NCBI RefSeq assembly: GCF_002775205.1 | Contig: NC_036456.1 | Span: 23,697,968 to 23,761,967 of the forward strand | Length of the DNA stretch: 64,000 nucleotides | Source of the DNA: Xiphophorus maculatus | Lineage: Eukaryota > Chordata > Actinopteri > Cyprinodontiformes > Poeciliidae | Direction: 5' to 3' | In this document: positions 20,301-31,470 of the stretch, piece by piece | Layout: every line of letters begins with the position of its first letter | Position numbering within the stretch: position 1 is the stretch's first letter | Notes under the pieces: model-generated | What the model was told of the DNA's origin: nothing | The model's input: only the letters and a program-made list of their open reading frames with translations | The model's database searches: none | Made by a program: the position numbers and the translations under genes

Positions 20301-23300
20301 AGAGAAAGGAAAAATAATGCAAATCAGATAATAATTGCCAGGATAAGGGAAAATAAAGTATATTCTAACCCACATATTTTAAACAACCTTATTGTTTTTG
20401 TTGTGACACCATTTGGTTATGTTTTGTGTTTATCCTAAATGTATCCATTTTTATGTTTACTTCATTTTTTGTTCTAATTTAGTTTTGTTGCTGTTATTCG
20501 TTTTCTTATCATGTTATGTATTTTGCAGGTCAACACCTCTTTTTGTTAGTCTGTAATGTTTGTTTTATGAGCACTAGTTGGTGAATTGGTGTAAACTCCA
20601 TCTTCTCCTCCCACTCACCCTCGATAGCCATCTTGGATCCCAGCTGCAGCAGCATCGTGGCTGTGTCGTACTGCTTCGCTGCGAGGTAAGCTTCACCCAG
20701 CAGGCTGTAGATTTCTCCCAGTTCCCTGCAGCCCCAGAGCCTCAGCGGCCGGCCCTCCGGGTCCAGCCAGCCTCCGTCCTCCGCCTGCTTCAGGGCCCTC
20801 TCCGCCTGGTCCCTGGCCTCCACCAGGTCCCCTGTGGGACAGGACACAACCGCGTACGTTTGGCGCTTCTTAAACGGCGTCTGTGTGACGGCTACCTTGC
20901 TGCCGGTACAGCTCAGCCAGGTGGAATCTGGCCTCCGTGGCGGCTTTGGACCGGCCGCCGAACACTCTGTCAGCGCAGCTGTGGTAGAAGTGAAAGCTGA
21001 GCCAGATGTCCATCGGATCGGTGAAGTAGCGACCCAAATGCAGCCGCTCTTCACACACGGCTGTCCAGGAACCTGCACAAAAAAAACCTTCATTACTTAA
21101 ACTATAATAAGGCTGAACGATTAATCGATTATTAAAATAATTATCAACTAATTTAGTAACCGATTAATTGTTAACTGGAGTATACAAACTGAAAGAACAA
21201 CACAGGCAGAGCAGTAATTATTAATTAATTAATCTGTATCAGATTAATTGATTATTCTGATAATTAATCATCAAAATGCTTTGCTATTGTATTTTAGGCT
21301 ATAAAATATTTATCTTGGTATTTGGTTATTTTGTGTATTTCTAATATTATATAAAAAAGATTGAATTGAAAAATCCACAGATTGTCCCAATTCTTGTATC
21401 TGATTAATCGATTAATCGTCAGAATATTTTGTTATTGCAATTTAGCAATAAAATATTTATTCCCTTATTTTAAAAGATACTGAATTATGTGTTTATTTGC
21501 ATCTTTGAAGAATTTCTAACATTGTGTAAAAATTGCTTAAATAATAAATCTGCACAATGTGCCAATTTCTATTTCTGTTTAATCAAATATTCTAATGAAT
21601 AATTGTCGGAATGTTTTGTTATTGAATTTAGGCAATAAAATATGTATTTTGTTATTTTGCATCTTTTGATGCATTTCTAATAAAAATGTTGAATAAAAAA
21701 ATACACAGAATTTGCCAATTTCTTGTATCCGACTAACTGAATAATCGTCAGAATGAACAATTAATCAGTTAGTAAAATAATTGTTAATTACAGCTCTGAA
21801 CTAAAGCTGGATGATTTTACAGCTAATAGTCTTCTGGATCCAGATTTGATTTTTCACAACTAATAAAAACAAAACTAAATCTAGAAAATCTTGATGTTTA
21901 ACTCCAGATGAACGTTCTCTTCCTCTCCTCACCGTCACGTTCTGCTTTCTCTGCCCGGCTCAGGTGCAGCCGGATGGTCTCCAGTTTCTCGCGCTGCTCC
22001 TCCAGCGGGGGTTCCTGCAGCCGGGGCGATTTGGGCGGAGCGTTGGCCCTCTGCTCCAGGTCTGAGCGCAGCAGAATGAAGAGCTCTGAAAACGACCTGA
22101 AACTCAGACACGGGTCAGTCAGCCGAGCCGATGTGCGATCAATAACTCAGGGTGATGGCAGGGAGGGGAGGGCTACCTGTGGTAGCCGTCCTGCAGCATC
22201 TCCACACACATGTACTGCTTCGGCGTGTTTCTGAACCTGAAAAACAGGAAAGTATCAAACGTCAACCCTCGTAGAATCAGAAAAAATCTACAGTTCTGAT
22301 GTTGTTTCCGCTCCGATCATTAAAACATCACAGTTCATGTTGCCGTTTTCTCTCTCTCTCTTTCTCTGCTGCTCTTTTCTAGCCCATAGAAACCAGCCCT
22401 GGCTCAGTGTCTCTCCGTTTCCTGTTCCATGGAAAGTTCTCCAGGCTCTGAGCTTCTTTCTCTAGATGTGTCTTTTTCCTTGGTTGGGCTGTCAAAGAAT
22501 CTATTACAGCTTTGTGTAATCTCTGCTTTTCTTTCTTATAGAAAGTACACCTGGCTCAGAGTGTCTGTCTGTTTCTTTTTTTACAAGATCAGTGCTTCTG
22601 TGTCTCTCTGTCTCTTTTTCCTGGTTTAAGATATTGCTAGCTTTAATGCTGAATTATTTTCCTTTCTTATTGAAAGTACACCTGGCTCAATGCGTGTTTT
22701 ATTATCTTTTTGTAAAAAGAAAGTACTAAAACCTCAGTTATTCTGTGCCAAGCTGTGTCTCAGTCAAAGCTGTTTCTGTCTTAAACTCTGTGGTACTTTT
22801 TCTCTCTTGTAGAAAGTACACCTGTCTCAGTGTATCAATGCAGAAACTGTATTAATGCTCTATATCTTTTCTCTATGTGCTATTCTATCATGATGGATTT
22901 CTCTGCATTGTGTAATCATTTGTATTGAACTGAACTGCATGTGTTTGCCCAGATTAATAGGTCGTATTGAGATTAATTTGAACCACATTGTATTTCATAT
23001 AGAGTTGATCTTACATATTTGTGGAAATCTCTTAAATTACTGCTAAATAATGTTGAATTAGTAGGTGGCTATTGTTTGTCAGCAGAGGGCGCTCTAACTC
23101 TTAAAGCAATATTCTCATCTTTCTAATAGATCTTAGTCGTCGATCTTAGATTAGTGGAAGATCAGGATTTATCAGGTCCTGGTCTAAATGCTTGTTAAAG
23201 TTTTTATACGTTTCTTCTCTTACAGCTGATCCAAACCTTCAAAACTTACCTGGATTTCATCTAATCTGCATTTTGATTATTTTTTTTTAAACCATGGCAG

Positions 23301-23758
23301 ACATGGAGCAGCAGGAACATCAGTTTTTAAATGTGTCATTTTGAAAATATCTGGTTATTAATGGGTTTTGACAGTGAAGAAAACATTTAAATATTCCAAT
23401 TTTGCCTTTGGAAGAGTTAGAAATAACATAAAAGAAAGATGGAGGATAAATTAATGTAATAATTTGTGATTTTATTATGGATGCAATAAAATTAATCTCG
23501 TTTGGAAATAACTAGAAGCAGACTATGACTGAAATCTCATGTTTATTTTTACCAAAAACTGTTTTTCCAAATCTTGCTTCCTGGACTTTTAGACATTTTA
23601 AACTTACAAATAATTTATTTCCTATATTTTTTTTTCTCTCTTTAATGGTGGAAAACCACTGACAGTTAATTATTCTGGACTCACATAGCTATTTCCTTTC
23701 TGGAAAGGATCGATGAATCCGAAACCTTTCTGTTTCTGAACGTCTCCACCTGCTTCAT
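17393..23758 (-). CDS. ttc29: tetratricopeptide repeat protein 29 (TTC29)
   Basis: Ten coding exons on the minus strand: 23758-23685, 22236-22177, 22096-21933, 21072-20896, 20831-20619, 19861-19776, 19680-19589, 18374-18251, 18168-18079 and 17524-17393. They total 1,212 nt (403 residues plus stop) and keep phase throughout. Recognisable stretches are CVEMLQDGYHRSFSELF near the start, TPR helices (LGEIYSLLGEAYLAAKQYD, AESFFREGMGLQSSGDHQAA, LVKSYKAIAKSLQ, ISLTLGCIYSDV) and the end NQLVDWKETRGHQN, which parallels the C-terminal region of human TTC29. The family protein is axonemal and needed for sperm flagella and ciliary motility. The chosen ATG gives a product shorter than human (475). A possible extra coding exon at 24503-24458 has an open frame that would join in phase (…EKRREWHQEKL), so the true start may be further upstream. 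An RFX X-box near 24600 fits a ciliary gene. Confidence 0.95.
17671..18056 (+). mobile_element. dispersed repeat 'tri-C' family, copy 1
   Basis: This is a partial copy of a ~480 bp repeat seen four times in the window in the same orientation (also 26230-26715, 32739-33216 and 41237-41762). Shared blocks are TCCGGTTTRKYCTGCTTTAAT, GAAAGTTTGGTTCGTTTGGG, GTGAACTCTGGTGC, ATTCTGGGTAAATACAAC and CAGCGCCACCACAGG. It lies in intron 9 of ttc29, between its last two coding exons. It is probably a non-autonomous DNA transposon; its ends are not cleanly defined. Confidence 0.6.
18616..19260. mobile_element. CACTGCAAAAAC-family MITE split by an internal insertion/minisatellite
   Basis: The left part (18616-18725) carries the TACTGCAAAAATATAAAATT end and the GGTCTAGTTTCTAGTGCAAA block. 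The right part (about 19010-19260) carries CTTATAACAAGACATTTTTCCC, GCTGAAAAGTTACTTGTAAG and GCACTAGAAACTAGAC. The middle (18726-19010) is foreign: CAGCTCCACCAGCAGGGGGC followed by a short-unit repeat of CCAATCAGGGCCAA type. Confidence 0.65.
18882..19012. repeat. 10-11 bp minisatellite, unit CCAATCAGGGC-like
   Basis: About 12 diverged units follow each other: AACCAGAGCC, AAACAAAACCAGCC, AAGACCAACC, AAAGCCAATC, ACAGCCAATC, AGGGCCAACC, AGGGCCAATC and so on. Several units contain the CCAAT pentamer. It sits in a ttc29 intron within the split MITE. Confidence 0.75.
19985..20153 (+). mobile_element. 3' fragment of piggyBac-like MITE with an AAT microsatellite
   Basis: CGGCAGAACCGAGCAGAAAG, AAGAATAATTTTGTGGAAAA and CCTGTTCAAGG...AGGTCACCTTTAA match the 3' part of the 50695-51305 element. 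The terminal GCATAATAGG is replaced by an (AAT)n run of about 24 bases, which looks like expansion of the CATAATA word. It ends in TTAA. Confidence 0.65.
21108..21800. repeat. triplicated ATCGATTA-type dispersed repeat (ttc29 intron)
   Basis: The ends share GATTAATCGATTATTAAAAT and its relatives. Inside, a ~170 bp module is repeated about three times, each with TCAGAATRTTTTGTTATTG, a TTTAGGCAATAAAATATTTAT block, GCATTTCTAATA and CCAATTTCTTGTATC. Related sequences occur at 45215-45780 and, in short form, near 35735-35800. Confidence 0.7.
22385..22860. repeat. tandem repeat with 'TAGAAAGTACACCTGGCTCA' units (ttc29 intron)
   Basis: Four diverged units start near 22385, 22535, 22663 and 22808. 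Each has a T/C-rich arm (TTTCTCT...CTTTCTTA) and then AGAAAGTACACCTGGCTCAG followed by TGTCTGTCT-like sequence. The period is about 130-150 bp. In + orientation the units resemble a polypyrimidine tract plus TAG acceptor, but the gene is on the other strand. Confidence 0.7.
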
Positions 23759-24457
23759 CCTGCTGGTACACAAATAATAAAGTCGGGTTAAAATCTTAGC
23801 AGAGACAATTCTGATCATTTGAGGCAAATCTCAACCCAAATCTATCCACAACTTCTCTCTGTGTGTAAACAGAACATTTTCACTCCTTTAATATGTCATT
23901 GTCATGTCTAAATTGTGACTGTTTACTGACAAAAACTGTGAATATTAACATATTAGGTGGGTTTTCTTTGTTTTATTTTATTTTTGTCTAATTCTTTTGT
24001 CTAGAATTAGACAAAACATATTTTAATTACTGGTTGGCAATAACAAAACTAGATGTTGTAAATAATGGTTGTAATTCAGTAATGGTTGCGTTTGTAATTA
24101 CTTTTCTAATTCTTAATCCAAGTTATTTTAAGCTGCTTGAACATGGTAGAAGTTAATTTCAAAATATTACATTTGATTGAACAGAAAGTTGATATTTATT
24201 CCATAAATATTCTGTCTTTAAACAACATTTCTACTATCAGGAAACACCGCACATTACAATGCAGACATTATTTCTTTTTGAAAAAGTAATAGGTGAAAAA
24301 AAAAGTTACTTTCGGAGCTAAACTTCGTAGCTTTTATAGCTTAAGCTAACTAAAACAGAAGCTACTATAGCACTTAATTTCGTTTAACATCCACAAACGG
24401 TAGAGTTACTGTAAAAATGTCACAGCTTCTTTTACTGGGACCTAAGCTGAACCAAAC

Positions 24458-24503
24458 CTGAGCTTTTCTTGATGCCACTCGCGTCTCTTCTCAGTTAAAT
24501 TGC
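24458..24503 (-). other. possible additional 5' exon of ttc29
   Basis: On the minus strand, CTGTTCATTTTCCAG precedes and GTTTGG follows a 46-nt segment with an open frame (NLTEKRREWHQEKL). Its 3' phase fits the exon that starts at 23762. It may be coding, extending the N-terminus upstream of the ATG at 23758, or a 5' UTR exon. No in-frame ATG upstream was found in the first exon region. Confidence 0.4.
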
Positions 24504-24595
24504 CTGGAAAATGAACAGAAATTCAAACATAGCAGCTAATTTAGCCTGATAAGTTTTCCCCGTTCGAAGTCAGCGTCTAACAGCCAAGCTACGTC

Positions 24596-24609
24596 GTCAC
24601 CATGGCAAC
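24596..24609 (+). promoter_or_regulatory. perfect RFX X-box in the presumed ttc29 promoter
   Basis: GTCACCATGGCAAC fits the X-box consensus GTNRCC-N(0-3)-RGYAAC with a two-base spacer. It lies about 100 bases upstream of the possible first ttc29 exon. RFX factors drive ciliary genes through such sites, which fits the axonemal role of TTC29. Seen: the motif. Known: RFX control of ciliary genes. Inferred: use at this gene. Confidence 0.65.
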
Positions 24610-25867
24610 AAGGGAATGGCGGAAGCGTTTCCTGAATCTGAATCTTTTGGTTTCATTCACACACAAAAAATCGTTTTTCTCTTCTAAAATCAGCTAAAGT
24701 CATTCTGAGTTTAATGTGATCGGCGCTCGAATAAAGACTGATAGCAGAGGAGCAACACAACTGACACATATTAGCCCGAATTATTGTCACACATTATCAG
24801 AAGGTATTTTCTAAATAAACATAATGAAGTTCAGAATCAGATTCTTTGAGATCGAGTTTGCTGTGGCCTGTTGTTTTACTCTAGCTACTACTACAGGCAG
24901 TAAGACAAAATGAGTAATTTGATTAGAGGGTAGAAAAGTGACAGGTGAATAAATAACTTATTGCATTTGAAAATGAGTATGTTGAACGCTACATTATTTG
25001 CATGTTAAAAATATTTACAGCTGATGTTATTTAACATTATTTTTATTTATTTCATAGTCTTGTGTTGCACCATAGTTAGCTATCTCACTATCTTGGTAGC
25101 TAGCTAGCAAGAGAGAGAGAGATTGCCTTAGCTAGCTAGCTAAGTAGATAGATAGTCTGATTGCTAGATAGCTAAGTAGTAGACAGACAAATAGATCACC
25201 TCCTTGTTTATATCAGAAAAACCTGACTTCAGCTGACATGTACACTCTTTTTATATCAGATGTGTATCTGAGACACAGTTTAAAAGCACCTCTTTATCCT
25301 ACATCTGGAAGACAACCCCCAGTATATTCTTGCTGAAATGTTTTGCAAAGAGCAGATGTTGGGTCTGTGCAGTGAAACTTTCCATCAAACTCCACCACAA
25401 CTGGATGGAAACTCAGTTGATGTGTGACGGCACTCGGTTTGTGGTGGGCATTGGTTCTTTTATGCATGGAGCTGTTAATAAAGTCCTACGTTCTGCATGG
25501 AAAGCTGTTTCCTGAGTGAGCGTCTGGCTTTGATTTGCTCTTTGACTCTGGTTTGTTTGTTCTTCTCATTCTAATTAGCTTCAAGAGTAATTTGTTGATT
25601 AACCAGCCTGCGCTTTAAAGAGACAAGCAAGAATTAAACTATCATTTTCCCACTAGAAGAGACTAACAATGTGGAAACTGCATCTGACACTGGTTGTAAA
25701 TCCAAACATTAAGCATTTAATTTGTTGTAATTGTCAATATATCTTTTCATCTCTTTAATAGAGCTCAGGAAATAGACCAATAAAGCAGACTTAATGATAA
25801 AAAACTTTATTTCCCTTTCCCCCCTTCAAACCTTCTGTTCAAATGGAAATAATAAGCTTAGATCCAT

Positions 25868-26008
25868 CTTAGATGAATAAGTAAACATTATTTACCTATA
25901 ATGTTTACTTATTACTTAGAAGTTTACTTATTCAATACTTATTTGAATAAGTAAATGTTTACTAATTCAAATAAGTAAACATTCGAATAAGTAAACATTT
26001 TCAAAATG
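25868..26008. repeat. cluster of inverted AATAAGTAAACATT units
   Basis: GAATAAGTAAACATT, its complement AATGTTTACTTATT and near copies alternate about eight times over 140 bases. Any two neighbours can pair, so the strand could form several alternative hairpins. It may be the relic of a palindromic MITE, or inverted expansion of a short motif. Confidence 0.65.
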
Positions 26009-26229
26009 TTTACTTTTAAATTATGGCAAAAACAAAGTATTAACAAAAATTTTTTTTAATTTTGGAAATGTTCTCAAGACCGTCCTATTGGTTTTTTAGG
26101 ATTCCAGTTATGGGAACCATTGGCTCATTGTAGGTTATACCAATAATAAAATAGGGATTTTGATTCTTGTTACTGACTAGTTATATATTGACCAATGACA
26201 ATAAAGTGTTAAATCTTAACCTGAAATGA

Positions 26230-26715
26230 GCGTGAAAGTAGAGAGGAGGATGAAAATATGTCTATTTTCCATCAAAAAATTTTAATTTTAGTTCGAATGC
26301 ATATTAGAATGCTAAGTGGATCGGAGAATGTTCAAAAGGCAGGAAGTGGATTACAGCGCACGGCATTCTGGGTAAATACAACCAACAAAACCATGTAACT
26401 TTAGCGCTAGTGGGAGAAATGACTCTTGGTCTTTTATAAAAGACAAAAGCGAAATTCTACAACCGCTAAAATCTGATGCTACTCCATTTTTGTTAACATT
26501 ACTTGAACAAGGAAGTTTTGCTGGTATTTTCCTGTGTCGTTTCCTTCAGTGGTTCTTGTTGCAGCGCCACCACAGGCGAGGAGGGGAACAGGTTTTTCAA
26601 ACAGTTTGGTTGGTTTCACAGTAAGAAAGAGAACCACGCCAGCTGAAAATATATCAAATGTTGCAATTTTTGGTCCAAATGAACCGAGTCTACTGGATTA
26701 TCAGGTGCGAAAACA
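26230..26715 (+). mobile_element. dispersed repeat 'tri-C' family, copy 2
   Basis: Blocks GGCATTCTGGGTAAATACAA, ATTTACC/TTATAAAAGACAAAAG, GCAGCGCCACCACAGGCGAG, GAGAACCACGCCAGCTGAAA and ACCGAGTCTACTGGATTATC are shared, in the same order, with copies 3 and 4. It is nearly full length on the 3' side and degraded at the 5' end. Confidence 0.65.
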
Positions 26716-27384
26716 ACCTTAAAAATCTTTTTCATGTTCCCTGATAAAGAGTTTGGAAAAGAAGCAGAGCCAAGTAACTCAATAACAATCCAGATTAAAA
26801 GTATGTAAACTGCACAGAATGAGGAAATATAAATTATTTCAAATGGAATGTTTTATCTTTGGTGTCAAACAATTATCTTTCTGCATGATTCAAGTCACAT
26901 ATCACATTTATCCACTGACACTCATTGACGAAGATAACACAAAATACTTGAAACAAATTTAGACCATCAGCCAGACAAGGTCAGAGGTCAGACAGGCGTG
27001 AGCTCAGACACTTTATTGGTGAATAATGTGTGCACATGTGTTAGAGATGTGTAAACTCAGCATGCGCAGCACGTGTTGCGACCACAAACATATTCCAGTC
27101 AGAAACCAACAGAGCAGCGACAGTTAACAGCTTAGAGTGAAAACTAAGGTCAAAACTGGGAAAATCTGTTATTCCGAGTCCCCTTCATGGACTAATGAAA
27201 TAAAACAAGACATGCAAAGCAAGAAACGTTATCAATAAATGCTTTCAATTCCAACTCTTCTCTCGTTTTTGGACAAATATTTCAGAATTAACCAAATTTA
27301 CACCGAAATTTTGAATAAATGTGTGAAATCATAAAGATGGCACCCTTGAGAACGAACTGAAGCAGTTTACCAGAAAAAAGTGGA

Positions 27385-27715
27385 TTTGGGGGTTAATTAC
27401 TCTTTAACATGTTTCTTTTGAAACTTCCTGTTCCAGATAGCAAACCATAAAGTGGATATTTACATTCACTTGTCCTGCAGAAGCATTATGGAGGCCCAAA
27501 CCTGTCATAATCAAGAATAAATGTAGAAATATTGATTTGTTGTTAGTTACTCTTTAAAACATTTCTTTTTTAACTTCCTGTAGCAAATAGTGCTACTGTG
27601 CTGCAGTGCTAATGCTAACTTGTACTCTAGAACAGTAAGTGGACATTTACTACCTGCTCTACAGCAGCGGTATGGAGGACAAAGCCCACCATGAATAAGA
27701 ATAAATGCATAAATA
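27385..27715. repeat. tandem duplication, unit about 155-170 bp
   Basis: GTTAATTACTCTTTAACATG, TTTCTTTTGAAACTTCCTGT, TCCTGCAGAAGCATTATGGAG and ATCAAGAATAAATG are each repeated in order about 155-165 bases later with moderate divergence. There is no coding content. Confidence 0.65.
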
Positions 27716-28990
27716 AAAAAAAAAGCTCATTAAATCAATACAGACTCAAAATGCAGCTTGAATAAATTAAATAAATTAATGCCATTAAATGCAACAAAAT
27801 AATAAATGCACATGAAAATATATAAACAGAGCAGTGTCATCGTAGTTAAATAGGAACATATATTTATACCAACTTAACTGATCAATTATTAAATAAATCT
27901 CTTCTTTGTATTATTTTGTTCCATGTAATGGGCCACTAATTTATTTATAAAGCTCCTTTTAGCTGTACGTACATCAAGACATTTATTAATGTATTCGTAA
28001 TTATGGCAGGATTCTACATATAACCGTAGCTAAAAATAAATAAAACATTTCTTATAAAGTCTGAAGTAATGGCTTTATTACTCCTTATTTACTGTGATAT
28101 CAGCACTTCATTGGTCATTTAAACTGTGTTCACTTTATTTCTGTCCTCTTCAGTTGCATTGTTAATACCAAACAGTTCTGTTAGCATCACAGCTTATTTA
28201 CAAATTAGGCAATTTTAATATTTAGTCTTTAATTTGCTTTCAAGTTAAGTAAATTAAATACTTGAAACGCCCTCCACTTTCTATAACCACTTGTTGCCTT
28301 TCACACAATCAAGTTGCATAAAACTTGTTTACCATCCTTTGTTTTATGTGAAGAACATTTTCTGCTTACTTAAAATGTTGCCTTTGTCTAACAAAAACTT
28401 TTCTCAATAATACTTGCTTTATATTGCAATCTTGTCAACTTTTGTTGAGCTGCCTTCAAAGCAGCCAAAGACTAAGTGTTAGCTTCAGTGTATCTCAAAT
28501 TTCCTTGAACACTATAAAGTTGTGCGTGAGATGAAAAGAGAAGCTTGAAGAAAATGACTTTGTGTGGCATCAATTGTGTTCAAACAGCAACCCAATATTA
28601 AAATTTACAATCTTCCACCAAACTACCAACCAAAGCTTGGGTGGTAAAGCAGAAAGACTGCCGTCTGTTTGTGTCAGACAGTAAAAGTTCAGAGTCGTGT
28701 TTACGAGATGTTCCGTCGTAACTGAGGAAAATGGAGGAGAAAAACAAGAAGGAAACAGAGAGGAGGTGAAGAGGGGACAACAGAGGCGGGAAGCTAAAAG
28801 GATGAGCAATGGCAGCAGGTGGGAACGAAGGAAGAAACAAAAGTGAATAAATGATCTCAAAAATATCATGTCAGATACTTAATTTAACTCAAAAACAACA
28901 TAAAAAAATACAACAATAAACATAAGAGTCAGTAATCAACATACAACACTGACTTATTTTCTCTCTCTTTGAGTACTACAGTGATATATA

Positions 28991-29242
28991 AGGGCCGTTG
29001 TTGGAAGAAAAAGAAATGAGTAAATTTCTTCTAAAAATCTGATTTGTCTCAGAAGTTTTCTTGGAAAAACAAGGATATTTCTGAGCTGAAATATTTAGTT
29101 TCAAAAGTAGAATTTTTCTTTTTTAACTTTTGAAGTCAAATTTTCTTGTTCTTCCAGGAAAATTTCTGAGATTAATCTTGAACTTTCTGAGTTTTTCGGT
29201 AGAAATGTAGCCTACTCCTTTTTTTCTATCTACAATGGCCCT
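28991..29242. mobile_element. MITE of the 'TTTCTGAGA' family, copy c (both ends present)
   Basis: It starts AGGGCCGTTGTTGGAAG and ends TCTATCTACAATGGCCCT, inverted complements over about 18 bases. The body carries the family words AAATTTCTGAGATTAATCTT and TTTCAAAAGTAGAA. This 252 bp copy best defines the family ends. Confidence 0.75.
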
Positions 29243-29479
29243 AACGTCATTTTATTGAGTTGCATTTTAAAAAAGAAAATCAGTCAAATGCGAAAAAACC
29301 CCCCAAAAACAAAAAACAACTTAACTCCTTTAAGTCTATAAAATGACCTAAATCTCATGACCTCACTTCAGTACATTCGTGGTCATACTACGGGTCATGG
29401 ACCTATGTTGAAAACCTTTTCAATGAATTCATTTGTTCTTAAAATTTCTAAAGTATGGCAGTTTTTCACAATGGGGTGT

Positions 29480-30005
29480 TAAGGCCATTGTAGATAGAAA
29501 AAATAGTACATTTCTGCCCAAGATCTCCAAAAATGTGAGATTCTCAGAAATTTCTTTGAAAGATTAAGGAGATTTCAGAGCTTCAAAAGTTAAACATGTG
29601 AGAAAAACACTCAGAAATGTTTTGATGTTTAAATAATTTCCCTACACAATTTATGATATTAATGTCAAAATTTCTGATTTTATTTATTTATTTTTTTACA
29701 TTTAGGACTCAGAGATTTTATTGATTTTTTTCTAGACAATTTCGGAGATTTCCGGTATCGTTTTGGCGCCTCTTCTAACATGGCGCCTCTATGCGTCGCA
29801 TAAAGTGCGTAGCACTGGTTTACTGCAAGATGGCGGATTGGGGCCAAAGAACAAAAAGGAGTAAATCTCTGCCAAAAATAAAAACTTTAAAAATGTCAGA
29901 TTAATCTAGATAAAACTTGGATATTTACAAGTTTAATAAATGTTAAAAAATAAAATAAAAGACTTTCGAAACTCGGAGAATTTCCAAAAGTCGCAAATTT
30001 TCGAC
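29480..30005. mobile_element. two further partial copies of the 'TTTCTGAGA' MITE
   Basis: One copy begins AAGGCCATTGTAGATAGAAA at 29480 and runs to about 29745. Another begins near GGGGCCAAAGAACAAAAAGG (29838) and runs to about 30005. They flank a short GC-rich segment with two GGCGCCTCT words. Together with copy c they form a local cluster upstream of ednra. Confidence 0.55.
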
Positions 30006-30799
30006 TCAACTCTGAGTTGCCATGGCGACGTGAAAACAAAAGGCAAGTTATAGTCGTTACCGAGTGGAACGGAGGATTAGAAAGCCGGAGAAAATGACGG
30101 AGAGGTGAAAGGGCGGCACCAGAGGCAGGCGACAAAGAAGGGAAGCAGAAAAGCAGCTAATGAGGATGACAGGAGGAGGGACAGGAGGAGGAGAGAGCCG
30201 CGAATAAGGGTGAGTAGAACCAGAACCCAACCGTCTGGACCAGTTTTGTCTCGACCCTGAACGGCACACTTGTCCTTTTTGTGCTGCTTTGTCCCTCAAC
30301 CTTACATGGAATATATTTGGAAAAAAAAAATAAAAATAAAGAGCAGACAAATAGAAACAGGTGAGATTTGAGTTTTTTTTTCTTCAATAACTTTCTTTCT
30401 GATCATTCAGAAAAACATTTAGAGAGAAATGTTTGTGTTGTTTTTTTTTAGCTAAAAAATGTTTTATTACAGAAATAAACTCTTTACAGCAGCGTAATCT
30501 AAGATTGTTTAGTGTTAAATCCAGATTATTTTGTCATGTTCATGACTTCTTCACAGACCAAATGTTATAGTTTTTCAGCCTATTGTGGTTTTGAAAGATT
30601 ATAAATCTAACTAAAACTTTTAGCTAGTTTGCTGTGGTCAAATTTAAACAACATAAGGACGATAAATTAACTACATTTTAGTTAAACTTAAAAGTAAATG
30701 ATTATTGTGGCATCGTTTGTCTTCATTTTATTTTGAAGCCAGGAAGTGCTTCTTGTGTTTAATCCAAAAAGCTCTAGCAGCACATTTGAAATTCATATC

Positions 30800-31470
30800 C
30801 AAAAATGCTTTATTGGTCCCAAAGGGAAATTAAATGTTATGACCCATGTCATCTTAATTCAAATTCTTCAGAGTTATTCACTGAGTTTTTTAAAAACTTT
30901 TATTCAGGCTTTTCTGCATGGAAAAATAACTTATTTTTTTGCCAATGCTTTTTGTATACATGTATAAATATATATATATATACAATATATATATATGCTC
31001 TTTAGTGATGATGAGTAAAAATAGCAAAAGGATGGTTTACAACAATGAGTAGCTGCTTAACATTGCAAAAGCTGAAATGATACGATCAGAAAAGATTATA
31101 GTAATTTATTGAAAAGGGGAAAATTTGTTTCTGAACAGGAAAATAAATGTTGAAAAATGTTGTCTCTGCAGTCCAGTTGAAGTCCATTTTGTTTACAGAG
31201 AGTTCACCACCAGCGTTATATTAGCAACTGTTTACATTCAAACTTCAGCCTGTGATGTCATCAGTTCTGTTGTTGCTAGGATACAGGCGCCCCACCAAAA
31301 TGCGTTTGTGGCAATATCTGGTGATTTTAATTATGCCTCACCTTCTTAACTTTCTTCAAATTAAAAAACACTTTATTGATCCCAAAGGGAAACTAAATGT
31401 TGTTGGAACTCATATTAATTCAGATATTCTTCATATCTTCATATCAATATTGATTATTGATATATGAAGA
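30800..31470 (+). mobile_element. non-LTR retrotransposon (LINE) fragment with endonuclease remnant
   Basis: The frame 31125-31349 includes YREFTTSVILATVYIQTSA and AFVAISGDFNYASPS. The second matches the conserved SGDFN core of the apurinic endonuclease of Rex/CR1-type fish LINEs. Only this part of the open frame is present. Directly after it comes CTTTATTGATCCCAAAGGG, and a related TTTATTGGTCCCAAAGGG lies at 30812. This word is repeated at both sides and probably belongs to the element's terminal or associated repeat. The element is 5'- and 3'-truncated. Confidence 0.65.
30966..30996. repeat. TA microsatellite
   Basis: An ATATATATAT tract of about 30 bases with one CA interruption. Confidence 0.85.

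Noticed and set aside
20578-21100. Plus-strand open frames of 88-140 codons
   Set aside because: They are antisense shadows of two ttc29 TPR exons, whose minus-strand frames have phased splice sites and family similarity.
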